Of a stretch of DNA of 64,000 nucleotides, positions 20,765-35,200 are shown piece by piece. The stretch's first letter is position 1. Each line of letters opens with the position of its first letter. The translations under genes and the position numbers were made by a program. Location: assembly GCA_964019415.1 (NCBI GenBank), contig OZ025882.1, forward strand, positions 3,826,427 to 3,890,426, in the 5' to 3' direction. Source of the DNA: Ianthella basta (lineage: Eukaryota; Porifera; Demospongiae; Verongiida; Ianthellidae). The notes under the pieces are model-generated. The model ran no database searches. It was not told the origin of the DNA and worked only from the letters and a program-made list of their open reading frames with translations.

Positions 20765-23045
20765 ATGGCGGATTCTGCACCAGCCGGTGAAAGTCAAGGT
20801 GGTTTTGGCCGAGGACGGGGCCGTGGAGGCAGATCCCGTGGCCGAAGGGGTGGACGAGGAAGGGGAGGAGCTAAGGAAGCTAAGGATGTAAGGATCATTG
20901 TGCACAGCATACATAGTTTGATGGTAGGTGCTGAGGGGATGACTGATTGCTTGCACCTTACAGTGGATTCCCACTACCAAGTTGGGCCGTCTGGTCAAGG
21001 ATGGAAAGATCAGGCGACTAGAAGACATCTACTTGTTTGCCATGCCTATCAAAGTGAGCATTTGCAAGGAGGATTAGTAGCATGTGGTTTGTTTTAGTGG
21101 TAGAGTAGGTATTTCTTTAAGGTGTTACGAAATTTCCTGCAACAGCACACTTGCTTTTTATCTGTAGGAAACGGAGATCATTGACCACTTTTTGGGTACT
21201 TCCCTTAAGGATGAGGTGATGAAGATCATGCCAGTGCAGAAGCAGACTAGGGCTGGGCAGAGGACCCGCTTCAAGGCTATAGTGGCTATTGGTGATAGCA
21301 ACAGGCATGTGGGACTGGGAGTCAAGTGCTCCAAAGAAGTGGCCACAGCCATTAGAGGGGCCATCATGCTTGCTAAGCTTTCTGTCATCCCAGTGCGCTT
21401 GGGGTACTGGGGTAACAAGATTGGCCAGCCACACACTGTACCCTGCAAGGTAAAGTGTCAGTTTGTCTTTGGTTGGTTGATGATGACTCGTGCTATATCA
21501 GACAGCATGCTAGTGCTGTCTGTAGGGACGGTTGTTGTTTGTATGCTGTAAAATACAAACGGGAAGTAGTGCTGTTACCATGTAGGGCTAAAAGCCAGCA
21601 AAAAAGGCTACCCATGACAAAGTGTCAGTTGTATGACACTCGGGACTAACCTTACTTCCAAGTAAAACTGCACACTCCCGCTGAATAAGACCTGGACATT
21701 TTCTGCATTTCATCTTTTCTTCTTCTCTGACAGCAGTAGTGCATGAGCCATAGGGAGTACGAGAAAGCTATCACCACAGTACTATGCCGCATTCTACTGG
21801 CTGTATTCCTTTGTAGGTATGAAACCTCTACAAGCAAGTTTCACAAATTAAGGTTTCCTGGCCTTTGGGAGACATTGCTACAAGAGATACTCCATTTCAA
21901 GATGGCATTAGCAAATGCTTTGGCTACTTATACACATTCATTTGCCTAGTAGCCTCCTTCAAATTCATTAGCTTATCAACACCATCATGTGTCCGTTTGG
22001 AGGTGTGAACATGGCTAGTTTCGGCCAAAATTAGCTTGCGCACTATTTGAAGGACATTCACGGTCGTGCGTTTCCATGCCATTTATTACTGCAAGTTGGC
22101 TTCCAGTCGCCACGTCTGCATTCTTTTTGATGGGTTATAATTAGCATGGGCCCTAGATACTTAGCTAACTAAAACCTTAAGCCCCAAGGTTACGGAAATA
22201 GGGTAAGGGTAGTAACATCTATTATCATGGTATGTAGCTACAGCTACACACTATAAAAAGTACAGAAACAAGAAATAGTAAAAACATTGTACAAAAATAG
22301 CAAGGATGTAGGGATGGCATAGAAAAGGACAGAAGGTCCGGCTGGTCCTTTACGGTCCCCCATTTATATATATACCAGGTGCTGAAGGGGTTACCTTATA
22401 ATAATAGCAACAATAACAAAACAAGTAAAGGCTCTTACACAGTGGAGCATTAAACGTGGTCCCTACCTTCAAGGATGTAGGACTATAAGGTGTGACATTT
22501 TGCATATAGGGACCATGGTTAGTGCTCCACTGCATAAGAGCCTTTATTTGCTTCTGTCCTTTTTATGCCACCCCTACATCCTTACTATTTTTGCAGAAAA
22601 TTTTAATATTTATTTACATTGTGTGATCCTTCCTTCACAGGTGACAGGCAAGTGTGGGTCTGTACTGGTGCGCCTCATTCCTGCACCCAGAGGTACTGGA
22701 ATTGTGTCAGCTCCTGTACCAAAGAAGCTGCTTCAGATGGCAGGTGTTGAAGACTGCTGGACATGTGCTAGAGGTTCCACTGCCACTCTGGGCAACTTTG
22801 GTAGGTCCATGCATGCATGTTTCAGGTTTGAGTACATGGGTACATCATGGAACCTTGCTCTCTCTCCTCCTTTCCCTATAATTATAGCCAAAGCGACCTT
22901 TGCAGCCATGACCAAGACATACAGCTACCTCACTCCTGACCTCTGGGTTGACAGGCCACTGACCAAGCCACCCTTGCAGGAGTTTACTGACCATCTGGCA
23001 AAGCACCAGGCACCTGTGCCTGTGAAGAAGCCAGCAGCTTTCTAA
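20765..23045 (+). CDS. RPS2: 40S ribosomal protein S2 (uS5)
   Basis: Component of the small ribosomal subunit needed for decoding fidelity and 40S assembly. Five exons join in frame: 20765-20887, 20964-21053, 21168-21449, 22641-22800 and 22888-23045. The protein is about 271 residues. An N-terminal RG-rich tail ([20 protein letters not shown]) is followed by [15 protein letters not shown] and the S5 double-stranded RNA-binding block [19 protein letters not shown]. It continues with [36 protein letters not shown] and [11 protein letters not shown]. Start and stop agree with the family. The 1.2-kb intron 3 contains a foldback MITE. RPS2 introns host snoRNAs in some animals; none was recognised here. 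Confidence 0.97.
22288..22598. mobile_element. Foldback MITE inside RPS2 intron 3
   Basis: The left edge AATAGCAAGGATGTAGGGAT and the inverted right edge AATAGTAAGGATGTAGGGGT start arms that stay alignable for about 100 bp. The inner arms read AAAGGCTCTTACACAGTGGA against AAAGGCTCTTATGCAGTGGA. An 85-bp segment interrupts the left arm at about 22333-22417. The transcribed intron would form a long hairpin. Confidence 0.75.
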
Positions 23046-23205
23046 GTAACATAGTTCAACTGTAGTGTATTACAAGAGAATGTTGTGTCATTCCAGGAAT
23101 TTGAAATGGGGTGTCCACAAATGTCAGATTGCTAAAGTATTACATTGTTAGTGAGTATTACTTTAATATGGAAAGATGACAAAAGCATGTATAATGAGGA
23201 GAGGG

Positions 23206-26200
23206 TTACTGCCACTGCTGCTTTTCTTCCTTGGTCATGGCTCTCCACTGCTTGATACCTAATTTCACCAGCTCCTCATGTGAGGCCTCCATGTGGGCTT
23301 GTTGGAGCATGTGCTTGCTCTCACTGAACCACTTGCTGAATCCACTTGGCCCACTGAGCAGAGAGAGAGGACTACAAGTGGCACACAAGTTTGGTGGAGA
23401 TTGGTGCTGATTGAAATGAAGCGTTCCCTTACATAGTTTGGCACTATAAGTGCCACACAGATGGCTGAAAGAGCAGCCAAGCCCCAGTGTGGAATTACAC
23501 ATTGGGTTACATGCATCAGATACCCCACTCGCTAACTACCATATGCAGTAGAAACATCCATAAAACTTACCTGCCATTGGTCTGCTCCCTGGTGCTGTCC
23601 TGGTTGTCTCTATCCCGGGCTGTACTTGGAGCAGGCACAGGGACAGCTGGACAAGTTAGAAAGGACGTCTTGAGGTTCTGTTGCACCTGCACACAGCAAA
23701 CAAGGAAGGGTAGTATTGACTACATTCAAGTGTGTAAACATGATAATACTCAGATCTCATTGTGATTCGTTAGCACACCCTATGGACCTGAAGAGTATCT
23801 TCAGGAAAGATTGAATGAGAAATACTGCAGCTTCAAGAAAGGGGGTGAGGGGCGCAGGATGTTTTGGCTTGAGAGCCTTTGTTGCAGAAAAGCAGTTGAT
23901 AAAGGCTCTCGAGCCGAAACGTCCTGCGTCCCTCACCCCCTTTCTTGAAGCTGCAGTATTGCTCATTCAATCTTTCCTGAATCTACGAACGCAGCTATGA
24001 GCCTCTACCAAATTGAAGAGTATCTTATTTGCTCCAGATTTTAACCTGACAACCATGCAAACTCTTGTCGTTTCTGCACCACTGAAGACGATGTGAGATG
24101 CGATGTCCCATGAAAGACACAAGATCACTTGTGCTGTCATTCCTCCTAACCCTGTCTGGCGATGTTGAGTGTAGCCCAGGGCCTACTAAACCTAACTACA
24201 AGTGTCCTTGTGTTGGGTGCACCAAGCCAGTTCGTTCCAATCAGCACAGAATCGAGTGCTTGCAGTGCTTCAAGTGGACTAATTTGAAGTGCTCTGCTTC
24301 TACCACCAGTGACTATTTGTCCATGGATGGCCAGGGGTTTTGTTCTTTGTGTAACCCATTATCACCACGTGTAAGCCTTCAGTAGTGCTGTCACGACGAT
24401 AAGGCACTGACGAGTGAATCCAGACTGAATATGGGTGAGCTATTTGAAGAGATTGATTTTGGTGCAAGTCACTTGAACATTAGAAGTGTGCTACCAAATC
24501 TTAATGAACTCAGAGTTCTTCTGGAAAATGCGAATAGGCTGAGCATGGTGTTTGGTGAGTGAAACATGGCTCGTTGACTCAGTTCATGATTCAGAGTTGG
24601 AGATTCCTGGCTTTAGATTGTATAGAAAAGATAGAAATGTAGATAGAGGTGAAAGTGTCATTGTTTATTTAACTAAAGGACTAAAACGTGTAAGACAGCA
24701 TGATCTTGAGAGTGATAGGATAGAAATTTTGTGGATTGAGGTGAAGTCAAGGAAGAGAAATATACTGATTGGTAATGTTTACAGACCTCCTAGTGCTGAA
24801 GTGCAGCAGATAGACAATTTCGATGCTATGCTGGATAAGGTTGTGCAAGAGAAAAGACAACAATACTATTGGGAGACTTTAACTGCAATATGTTAAAACC
24901 GAACTCCTTTACTCACAAGCTTGAGATGGTGACAACAGAGTATGGTTTGGTGCAGATGGTAGAAGGGCCCACTAGGGTGACACAGACCACAGCAACACAA
25001 AATGACCTTTTCTACACTACTACTGATCCTGGGGTGATATTATCACATGGTCGCAGAGAGGTTGGCCTTAGTGACCACAGTCTGATTTTTGCAATGTTAA
25101 TGATGGTAATGAGAAGTCTAATGAGTGTATTAGGACTGAGTGCTGCTCCCTAGCAAGTCATGGATTCGCTTGACAACACTGATGAAAAAAATGGGATTAC
25201 TGGAAAGCGCTATTCCTTGATGTGTTCAACACTCATGCTCCTTTGAACAGGGCTCATGTTAAGAAGAAGACATTGCCATGGATTACTTGGGAAATAAGAG
25301 CCCTGATGAGAGCACATAACTAAGGATAAGGATATGTAAGTAAGCAAAAATTATCAAAGCAGCTAAAACAGTCACATGCAAGGGAAGTCCAACGTGGGGC
25401 ACCCAAGGGCGGTCCCTTGCATTGCTGCCAAGTTGCCCCGCTGGATGGCCACTGAGAGTCGCTGGAGCAAGTACCGGCTCACCAGTAGTCCCCATCATCT
25501 TGTGAGCCAGGTCTCTAAGGAACGACTCAGACTCGGGCCCAATCACCCCAAGTGTCTCCACCGCAACAGGGACAAAGAAGTAGTTGCTGTCAAGGTTAGC
25601 ATGTTGTTAATGGTTGTTTGAATTTTTGATATTTGCTCACAGCTACTCCATTCTATCACCAACAGCACTCTGTGACTACCATGCCCACTGTTCACAACCA
25701 ATTCAAAATTGCTCCAATTGTAAGTCAAACATAAATTTTAAACCATAGCTACAAACCCATGGGAGGGTTAGCCATGTGCTCCTGTCAGTAGCTCAACAGA
25801 AGACAGATGATGTGCAGCAGAGCATACTGTCAGTGTGCTCATTTGCATTATGAACTAGTACACCTTATTCAGGTATGAGCACACCTTTGTTAATAATAGT
25901 CAAAACAGTTGGTAATGCAAACTGTACTAAAATATATTCACCTACATTGATGTACGTACCTTTCACACAGAATCAATGCATGCACTCAGAACAAGAATCA
26001 AGATTCCTACACATTCTGCACCTTGCTACTCTGAGCATCTAAAGCTTCCCCTTTCTTCTGAGGCTCAGCCTTTGGGTCCTTTCTCTTCACCATCTCCTCA
26101 GTGGCCTTTGCCATGCTCTGCAACACACTCTCACCTCTAGTGCGTGATGCCCTTACAGACGTCTGTGTGGATACGTAAGCGTACACATAGTGTACACAGC

Positions 26201-29200
26201 TATACAACATTGGCAGTGACCTAATCTATACATTCAGTACAGTTCCAAGTGCAATGTTGGGTGCAGTCCCTCTGCTGCACTCAGTGTGATGGGGTAAATG
26301 AGCAATGGGTTTCTGCATTCAATCAATAAGCATTTGGCATGTACGTAGCTGTTACAAAAGAGAGTGTGCTCTAATAGCACCAACATTCCACACACCATTC
26401 TGAACTAGCTGCAAGTGTAAGAGCCATTGTGAACCCATTCCCAATGTAATCAATTACAGCAGTGTACCGACATATAGTGACACTTTCATGTTTACCTTAA
26501 ACGGGTTGGCAGGGACAAGTTGGGCAGATGTATCCTCTGGTTGACACATCTGCCCCATATCCTCTGCCTCCGTAGTTGCCAGTGCCTTGCCATTGCTGAA
26601 AGTCTTGGTCATACAACTCTGCAGTTGTCCCTCTGGTACGCTCATCGCTGAGAGGAAGAAAAGGAGCAGCACTATGCTCACTTTGTACACAATGTATCTA
26701 CCAGCTCCCTCAGTAATAAGTCCTTGAACTTGAACATATACGTAACACAAGGGTTATGTTATAGTGAATATGTTAGGCATGCTGAGTGGTGAATTACTAA
26801 TCTTCTTCTTTGGACAATCTAGCACACCGGTAAATCACTTCAATAACTTCAATCAATCTTTCATTAGTAATTCACAAGGGTTATGTGTCATCACTGTATT
26901 ACACAGGCACTAACGCATTACCTGAACTTTGCTAAACTAACTATCTAAGTGTGCACCCCAACAACAAGGTACACGCTGTAACTTGTGCATAGGAAGGAAG
27001 GATTCATAACAACAGTACCCTCTTCATCAACACAGCTAATGATCTGTATCTTATATGTACATCAACGTAACCAGGGCTGACTGACCCCTTGATAGCAGCA
27101 CTGACTGTGGTGCTCCAATAACAGCCTCAGGCTGATTCTGCAACTGATGTGGTCTCAAGGAGGAGGTTCTGCTTGCATTGAAGGGTCCATCTACCACAGA
27201 GTCTGATTCAAGGTCTGCTGCAAGCTCTCGCTCATCCTCCTCCTCCATGGCCTGGATAACACGGCTGATCCTCTCACTTAGGCCATGTAGTCGATGCTTG
27301 CTGGAATAGGTCAATGCCACTGACAACTGGAAGAAGGAAAGGTAAAGCTTAGTAATCAAAGTCCATCAAGACATAACATACAAAGTGATAGAAGAGTGCC
27401 AAAGCATACATCTATGCACTGTAACAGAGCCAGAGTACACACATGTTGCAATCAAAATGGCCTGTCAAACTTGCGGAACAACGAGCAACATCGCTTACAC
27501 ATTGTTGGTTTGGGAACATTTCTGCAACCTCCACAGCTCTCATTTGCCGACCACTCTTGCATGCAAGCTGTGGAAAATAGTCAGCACTGCTGCACACACG
27601 GCAACACACTCGAGGTACAGATGTTGCTGGACCAACTCACAGCAAACATTTTCATCAGACACTTTGCAATGCCTGTTGTATTAGCTGGCTGCAGTGTAGT
27701 TTGCCTCACAAACTCCTCTTCCAGCTTCCCTCTCTCCGAAGTGACATCACAGAGTGGGACTTGCAAAGGGAGGGTCATCATCATTGGCCGAGGGTGCAAG
27801 GAAGGATACTCAGCATCCTTGCACAAGATGCACCTAAATGTGATGTTGGGGGGGAAGGTTGAGTGATTACCAAATTCAATGGAATAGGTGCATAAAACAT
27901 ACATACACATCATACAATTGCCCATGAGTGTGGCACACAAATGATGTAAATAGGACATGATGTCATACTAGAACTTGTACAGTATCATTACCATAGCAAC
28001 AGTAATATACTAATTCCCCAATTCTAGACCAGACAACACAACAATCCCAAACTGCATTGCATCACACCTGAACTCATCTGGGTCACTTGACAGCTCAACA
28101 GCAAAGTAGGTATCATGCTTTGACTTCAACTGAGAAACAGGCAGAACCACACAAATGTAGCACGAGAAGCAAAGCAACCATGGAGTGGAGGGAGTGCATA
28201 CAACATGTCATCAGCACTGAGTATCTTGTGTAGGTGCTCCATAAGCACTGTGTATTAGGGTAACGTTACAGAGTAGCACAATTCAAGGAGTCCCTAGCCC
28301 TAACCCTATAAATATCAATGGTACACCAAATTACAGGAGACTGGAATAAGGTTGATACACTTAATGTGCACACCATGACCACAGACACATGCACACAGTA
28401 CTGTACACAAGATGAACCAGACACTTCCAAGTCACCTCTACTACCGTATGGCTGGAAATTTTGGTGAGAATTAATTTTGGCAGGAATTCATTTTAGCTGA
28501 TTGCTGAAATTACAGTATTTGGCAGAAATTACTTTGGTGGTTTGGCACAACCCTATGCCATAGGCCTAATGATATTCATAGCAAAATGGCTAATCCGGAC
28601 ACACAGAGCTCATCTGCAACCTGTGACCTCACACACAACCATACCACTCCAATGCAGAAACAGAACGCAGGCTGTCAAAATCTGCCAAAGTAAGTTACCG
28701 ACAATGATCTCAATGTCAGTCTTCACAGCAACCACATATACAATGCCGTTCGGATTGGATTCGGCTTCCTCACGCTCTTCTTCCACCTCAGGAGTCCAAA
28801 ACTCTGTGGAAACGTAGTGTCCTCGTGCTGCTGTCAGTTGTGGGCTCCATGCTAACGATTAATCTATAGGCCTGTCGCATCCAGGCATGTTAGGCAGGGA
28901 AATCTATATGATTGCACAAATTTTGGCAGAATATTGGCAGATTGCTCTCAAAACCGCAAATCCGCCAAAATAAAATTCCCTGCTAAAATTTCCAGCCATA
29001 CGGTATATCACAGGGTGATGATGTCATAATGTACTTGAGCACTGGGGCTGTTCATCAATGCAAATAGGGTTCTTACAGTATTGGCTAACCCTACCCCCCC
29101 CCCCCCGCCCTTGTTAACATTCCTGCATACACCCTTGTATGCTGATGTACACTATCAAACTAAGCACACCTTGATAAGCCCAGTATCACACTGTGAACAA

Positions 29201-32200
29201 TAACAAAGCTCCAATGATATCATCCCCATGTACACAATACAGGCACACCCACACAACTCTGCCAGGGACTGAGTAACTGAACTCATACCATCCAATGTAC
29301 ATAGACACTATACACCACATACATACAAGCACACACTGCGTGGTGGCCACAGTACCATGCATTGCTACATGGTGTCTGGTGTGGCACCTAAATGAGAAGT
29401 CACCATACATAACTATACAGATCCTACTAAAAGCAAACTTCAATAACACACACTGCCCTTGAGCACCTGGGCTGCATGAGTGGCTCAGTGAAGCATACCT
29501 TGTTGGTGCTCAGGACAGGCACCCAGTGGGCCCTGTTGGCTGAGGGTGCAACACGCAGTACTCCTTCTGAGTCATACGTTGCAAGGACACCAGATGCAGA
29601 ATATCCCAGCCACTTCAGTGTACCCTCTGTGTACAGATGAAAATGCTTAAGTATTCACTGATTACAACATGAGAAATGGAGCATTGGCATTGTACTGAAT
29701 TTATCATCAAGACAGTCAACTGATCAGCAGAAGATCACTGCAACAGCACTGTAACATGTGCATAGCTTCAAGGGAACTACTCTCCGACTTACTTGGGCTC
29801 AATGGTAAGACTGTGGGACCCAGGGACTTGGCAAGATCCATGACATTATACTCACAAAGATAAATCAATGGCCGTCCAAATAAATCTACATGTAAAGACA
29901 ATGAGTGTGGTACGCATGACAGGGTTTTCTGCAGATACATACATACATTCTGTACTGAAGCACAGCAGTGCATATGGTGTGGCTACAGCTTCAGGTTAAC
30001 TAGACATGGCAGTGCTTGACGGCGCCGTTCACTTCATTAGTCACACACATAACATATGTAGCACAAAAGCAAGATACTGCGCACACATTCAAGCCAAGCT
30101 GTCCAGGTTCACATCTTCCAATGTTAAGATAAGCATGCCCTTAAATAGCTACTTATGTGAGAGTGAAACAGAAGACCCCCGAAGAGCAGAAGGCAGTAGT
30201 ATACCATGTCCCTTTCAATGACTGCAGCAAGGTGTACATTGGCGATACAAAGAGTACTCTGAAGAATAGATAGAGTGGACAAGTGCAACAAGCTGTAAGG
30301 GAGACGAGAAGAATGGGGGAGCTGTGCATGTCCAAACCACTAACCACAGTATCGACTGGGAGGGAGTCCACAGTGCAGCATGAGGCTTCTAGAAGATAAG
30401 AACTATCAAGCAATGCAGATTCGTAATCATAAACAACTCCACCATTTTCTGGAAGGTTCCATGAGTAAAATGGCCACCACTGGCGCTTCCCTCGTCACCG
30501 TGTGACACAATATTCACAGGAATCATGTCTAAAAGGAGAGGATTTCGTATGGGTCGACGAGGAAATGAACTTCCAGGGCAGGAAAGCCATAGCTGCCACC
30601 TGCACTACTGGTAGCAACTAGCCAGTAGCTAACCTGAACCGGCATGGATATCTCCACAGGCAACACTGCTTCATTAGGTGCGTTTAACCGTTATTATGTA
30701 CCATTTCATAAGGTGTATCATGCAGTACCCCAGTAACTGTTGCCGAAATTAGAGGCCTATTCGAATTTTAGAGTCTCCCAAGGATTCAATATTTTAGAAT
30801 GTTTCAAGGCAAAACTGTGGAAAGTTTGCGAAAATTAGAGTTTTGATTCTGTAGAACATTTACAGCACTACACGATCTGCTCAAAGGTACCCCAAGTTCT
30901 GTGATGTAGTAATAAGCTGCTACAATATCACATCTACTAATATCAGTGCCAAACTATCCAGTGGCACTGCTACAGGCAGTGCTTGTCTACAAGTGACGGG
31001 TAAATCTATCCAAAGACAGAAAATTTAGGATAATCCCACACCCCACAGAAATCCTTTGTGTCCTGCTTACCTGGCCCACCCTGCAACACCACTGCCAGGT
31101 TCTGTCGGTAGCCTGCCATGGTCAGTATGGGACCATGAAGGCTGAGAAGACCTCTCTGCACCCCTCCAGTACTGAACAATCTGAGATTGAGGGTGCTAGT
31201 TGCTACTGCCACCCAGCCATTTCCTTGGGTAACTGCCTACACAGGAATACAGAAACATTGAGGCATATCACCACTTTAGTCAAAATATGGAAATACTAAT
31301 GCTAAAACGTACATTTAAAAGAAATTGTACCCCATTGCCATGGCAACAGACAGTATCTGGGCTTATTTATCTGGGCAGTCCCCCCTTTCACATGGCCACA
31401 CCAAACCAGTTTAGCACATTCACATGGGCACTTAAACCATTTTAAAAATGCTAAACTGGTTTACTTAAACATGCTGGGGAGCAACTTTAAGGTAAACAAG
31501 TTTGCTAAACCGTTTTAGAGGTGTAATAAAATGGCAACCACAGGAGTCACAGACTATTTTGGAGCGAACATGCGCCACAAACGCTGGTCTGGTGAGGACT
31601 GGCTTCTGTTCTTGACCCAAAGAAGCCACGTTGCATCATACTTTGAATGTTTCAATCAGCAATGATCACAGCCACAATTTTGCCTAATTTCTCCTCCTTT
31701 GGTCTTAAAAGGCTTGAGATCGTATTCACATCGCTTCCATCCTTCTTATCCTTCATCTAGGTGTTCTTCTTTGTCTACTGCAGCAAATCACCACAAAACA
31801 AAAGAACATTCAATCGCCACTATCTTAACCTCACACCAAATCAACTAAACAAACACAGGGCAATGATGTCATTGACCTTTAACCACTTCATGCCCATGTG
31901 AACATGATCGACTTAAGTTGCTTTTAAAATGCTTTCAAAATCAGCTTAAAGTTGGTCATGTGCAAGGGGGGAGTATCTGGTATCAAGAGTAGATAAGAGA
32001 TGAGTGTGCAACCGTGTATACCCAACCGTAACAGCATTTTTCTAATAGGACGCAGCAACACGTCACACGTGGGCATGGTAATGCTACTTAATATTCTGAT
32101 GTAATGGATGAATACTATTCGCTCGATCTGCCAGGCTGTATGCACTCGGCATCGATTGCGAGCCCTTCAGTTTGTTAGTCAGGAGTTACAACAGTGTCCT

Positions 32201-35200
32201 CTGCAGTGCCCGCGAGGAAGGACCAGGACAGCAAGCGTGGATTTGGGTCACAGCGCTGCTATCCACGGCTCCACGGCGCTCTCCTCGGAGTTTCACGGTG
32301 GCTACGCATTACGCTCTAGGCTCGATCTATCCAGGGAAGAGACTGGCATCAACCAGCTGGTCCTGGACATCGTTGAAACTCCCGACTAACAAACTGAAGA
32401 GCTGCGCAATCAATGTTGAGTACGTACAGACTGGAGGATCAAGTTAATGGTATTCATTCATTGCATCAGAATATTAAGTAGCATTACCATGCCCACTTGT
32501 GATGTGTTGCTACGTCATTTTAGAAAAATGCTGTTATACACGCAGGGATACGCGGTTGCATACTCTCATCTCTTATCTACTCTTGCTGGTATTCATCAGT
32601 ATCTGTATCTATCATTATCTGGGGTAATAAATCCCATGAAAGAGGGGTAATATTAGATGCTATACCCAGGAAGATGTGGTTTCTCATTGAAATGCAACAC
32701 ACAGCTAATAGAAACAAGACAGTCACTGCCTTGTTTTTTCTATTAGCTGTATGTGCCTTTGCCATGCTTGAAATTGCATGGTTGTTCCTGCATGTAGATG
32801 ATAGATTGCAACTTTGCCTCTTCACTTATGCAGCAATTCGGAAAAACATGCTATGGTTTGCACAGCGAACGGTTTTCTACATCACCCTTAATCTGGCAGC
32901 CATGTAGCTACACTGTTAAACAGGATGTAAGTAGCTACAATGCTAGATCGCACAGAATAGAACTAAAACATAGCTCACCAACCCAGCCAACGGATGCTGG
33001 TGTCACTGTTCGGACGGCAATGCCAGATCCTTGGGCTCTGCTCCCTCCCATTGTAGATTCAACAAACTGCTGTTCTACCGTATTACAGCTGTCAAATTTG
33101 TGCATCAAAGGTGGCCGATTCTTCCGCACGAGAGGACTGAAAGACAACACAGGCAGCTAGCTCGTTATCGAACAAACATACAGACTCAGAAACGATGCAT
33201 ACGGTACGGTGCACAGAAAAGGTAATGGTGAACCTAGAAAATGTACTGTTTTGTGCTTCCCCTCAACGTTTATCCATGAAACGTTAAGGCATTGCAGTTA
33301 ACGGTTCACGCTAAACCGTTAACGCTTACGCATGTTATTATCATTGATTGCGTAGCTATACACAAAACGCACCAGGATCTTTTTAGCCTATTTGCTCAGA
33401 CGGTGGACGGTGTAACAGGCTTCGAGTCACAAACGTCCCCAAACACAGAATCTCCGCAAGTAGACTGCCTGGATATGATAGCACGCCTTGCAAAAGGCAT
33501 TGACTGCCGGCATGGGCTCTTTAGTCATCGCATGAAAAGCACCCTAAGAACTAATGTCAACATCCATGCAGCAGCAGCAGAAGCAAGAAGGAGCTTGATA
33601 TGACAGCACTCCAGGGATACGGACTATTTCGGACCATGCACGTCTATGAGAGTGGCTTCCAGACTGAAAGCTGCTTCCCTCTTCCCAACCTCACCAGAAA
33701 TCAGGACCACTACATCATTCTACATACAGATCCACACTATTAGTATATACTTACACAGGCCTCTGTTTTCTTATGGCCAACTTGATATTGCACTCAGTTG
33801 TGTAGGAGCACTACAACTTAAAGTTGAAGGCAACAAACTAATGACCATGGCACACATTAGCACTGACAATATTGTATAATTATCCTGTACTTTTATGACA
33901 ACATTTACAGTCTATCTGTTTTCTCCTTTCTTGACTTGCACTACGTTATAGTAATATAATGTTTGAATACTCCAGTCATTGTCAATCTGTATGACACACT
34001 GACATACAACATGCTGGCTTTTGGCATGCACACGATGTCAGATAGGCCATAGATGATGTACTGGGTCTCACACAGCTGTCGTTTACGTGTGGGCTCCTGA
34101 ATAGCTATCATCGATGTGCTGGCATCAACATGCTGGCACTGGGTAGCCTTCGTGGGCGTGCCATAGCAGGAAAGCCTGCCAAAGGCGGACTTTCCTGCTA
34201 GTACATAAGAAATGAGAATTACAGGTCACAAGTATGTATGTAGCCATTCTGCACCTGTATATGTTCCCGTTTGTCCATTGTAACAGTCCACTCCTTAGAA
34301 GAGTCCCAGTCTTCAAAATGCACACAGTGGAGCTGGCTACTGCTATCATCATCACCTTTGCTTGCCAGGGCTAGGCTCCTACTTGTCAGGGAAGCCATCT
34401 CATAGTTGACTGGGTTGGCAATGGTCAAAGCATGGTAAGTGGCAATGTCATGAAACTCAACCTCCACAGTAGCAATGCTGCTGCTGTCACCATCATGGCT
34501 GCGAACAATCCCCACAGAATTGTACACCTGGTAGTCAAAGAGTACACAAGTAGTAGCATGAACTCTAGGGAGCAGACTATTGAGCAAATAGTGCAACATG
34601 TGTACATAAATCATACCATGAATCTGTTGGGGATTCCACGTGGTGTTTCCCCTATTTGGAAGGTTGGAAGCAAGGAGATTGATTCTGATATCCTGCGCTT
34701 CTTGCAGCTTTGTCTGGCTGTGGCTGTGTTACCCACATAGCTTTCTCCATCATCACTCATACTAGCTTGATCAACCATTGAGTGGTTCCTCTTCCTCTCC
34801 TCTTTGCAGCCCACCTCATCTGCACCAACTTCATCAAGCAGAGCATCACCATATACATCCAGGTCCTGCAGGATGTAGATGTACCAGCAGAGCTCGTGTC
34901 CAGCACAGGATCTGTGCCAGATATAGTGCAATCTATATATGTCAAATCTCAGGGAATGAACAGGAATTTGAAGTAGTTAACAAGAAAACCATAACATGTG
35001 GACTGTATGATTGTACTAGATGATTGTGGCTACCACTGATGGGTGTGCAATGAAAGGATGTTCTTGAGTGTAGAAATACATTGATAAACCATATATGTAC
35101 ATAATCAGGAACAAGTGAAGGAAGGTCAGAGCAATGAGGAACAGAAATGTAATTGATTTGGTGATAAGAGTTACGTATAAGATGAGTATATGTAGGTTGA

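Noticed and set aside
29093-29107. Run of C as a G-quadruplex or telomeric signal
   Set aside because: A single homopolymer run in an intron; no repeated G-tract pattern.
32935-33150. Minus ORF KNRPPLMHKFDSC as a WDHD1 exon
   Set aside because: WDHD1 is continuous from exon 34527-34255 to 31236-31071 in frame, with no gap for extra residues.
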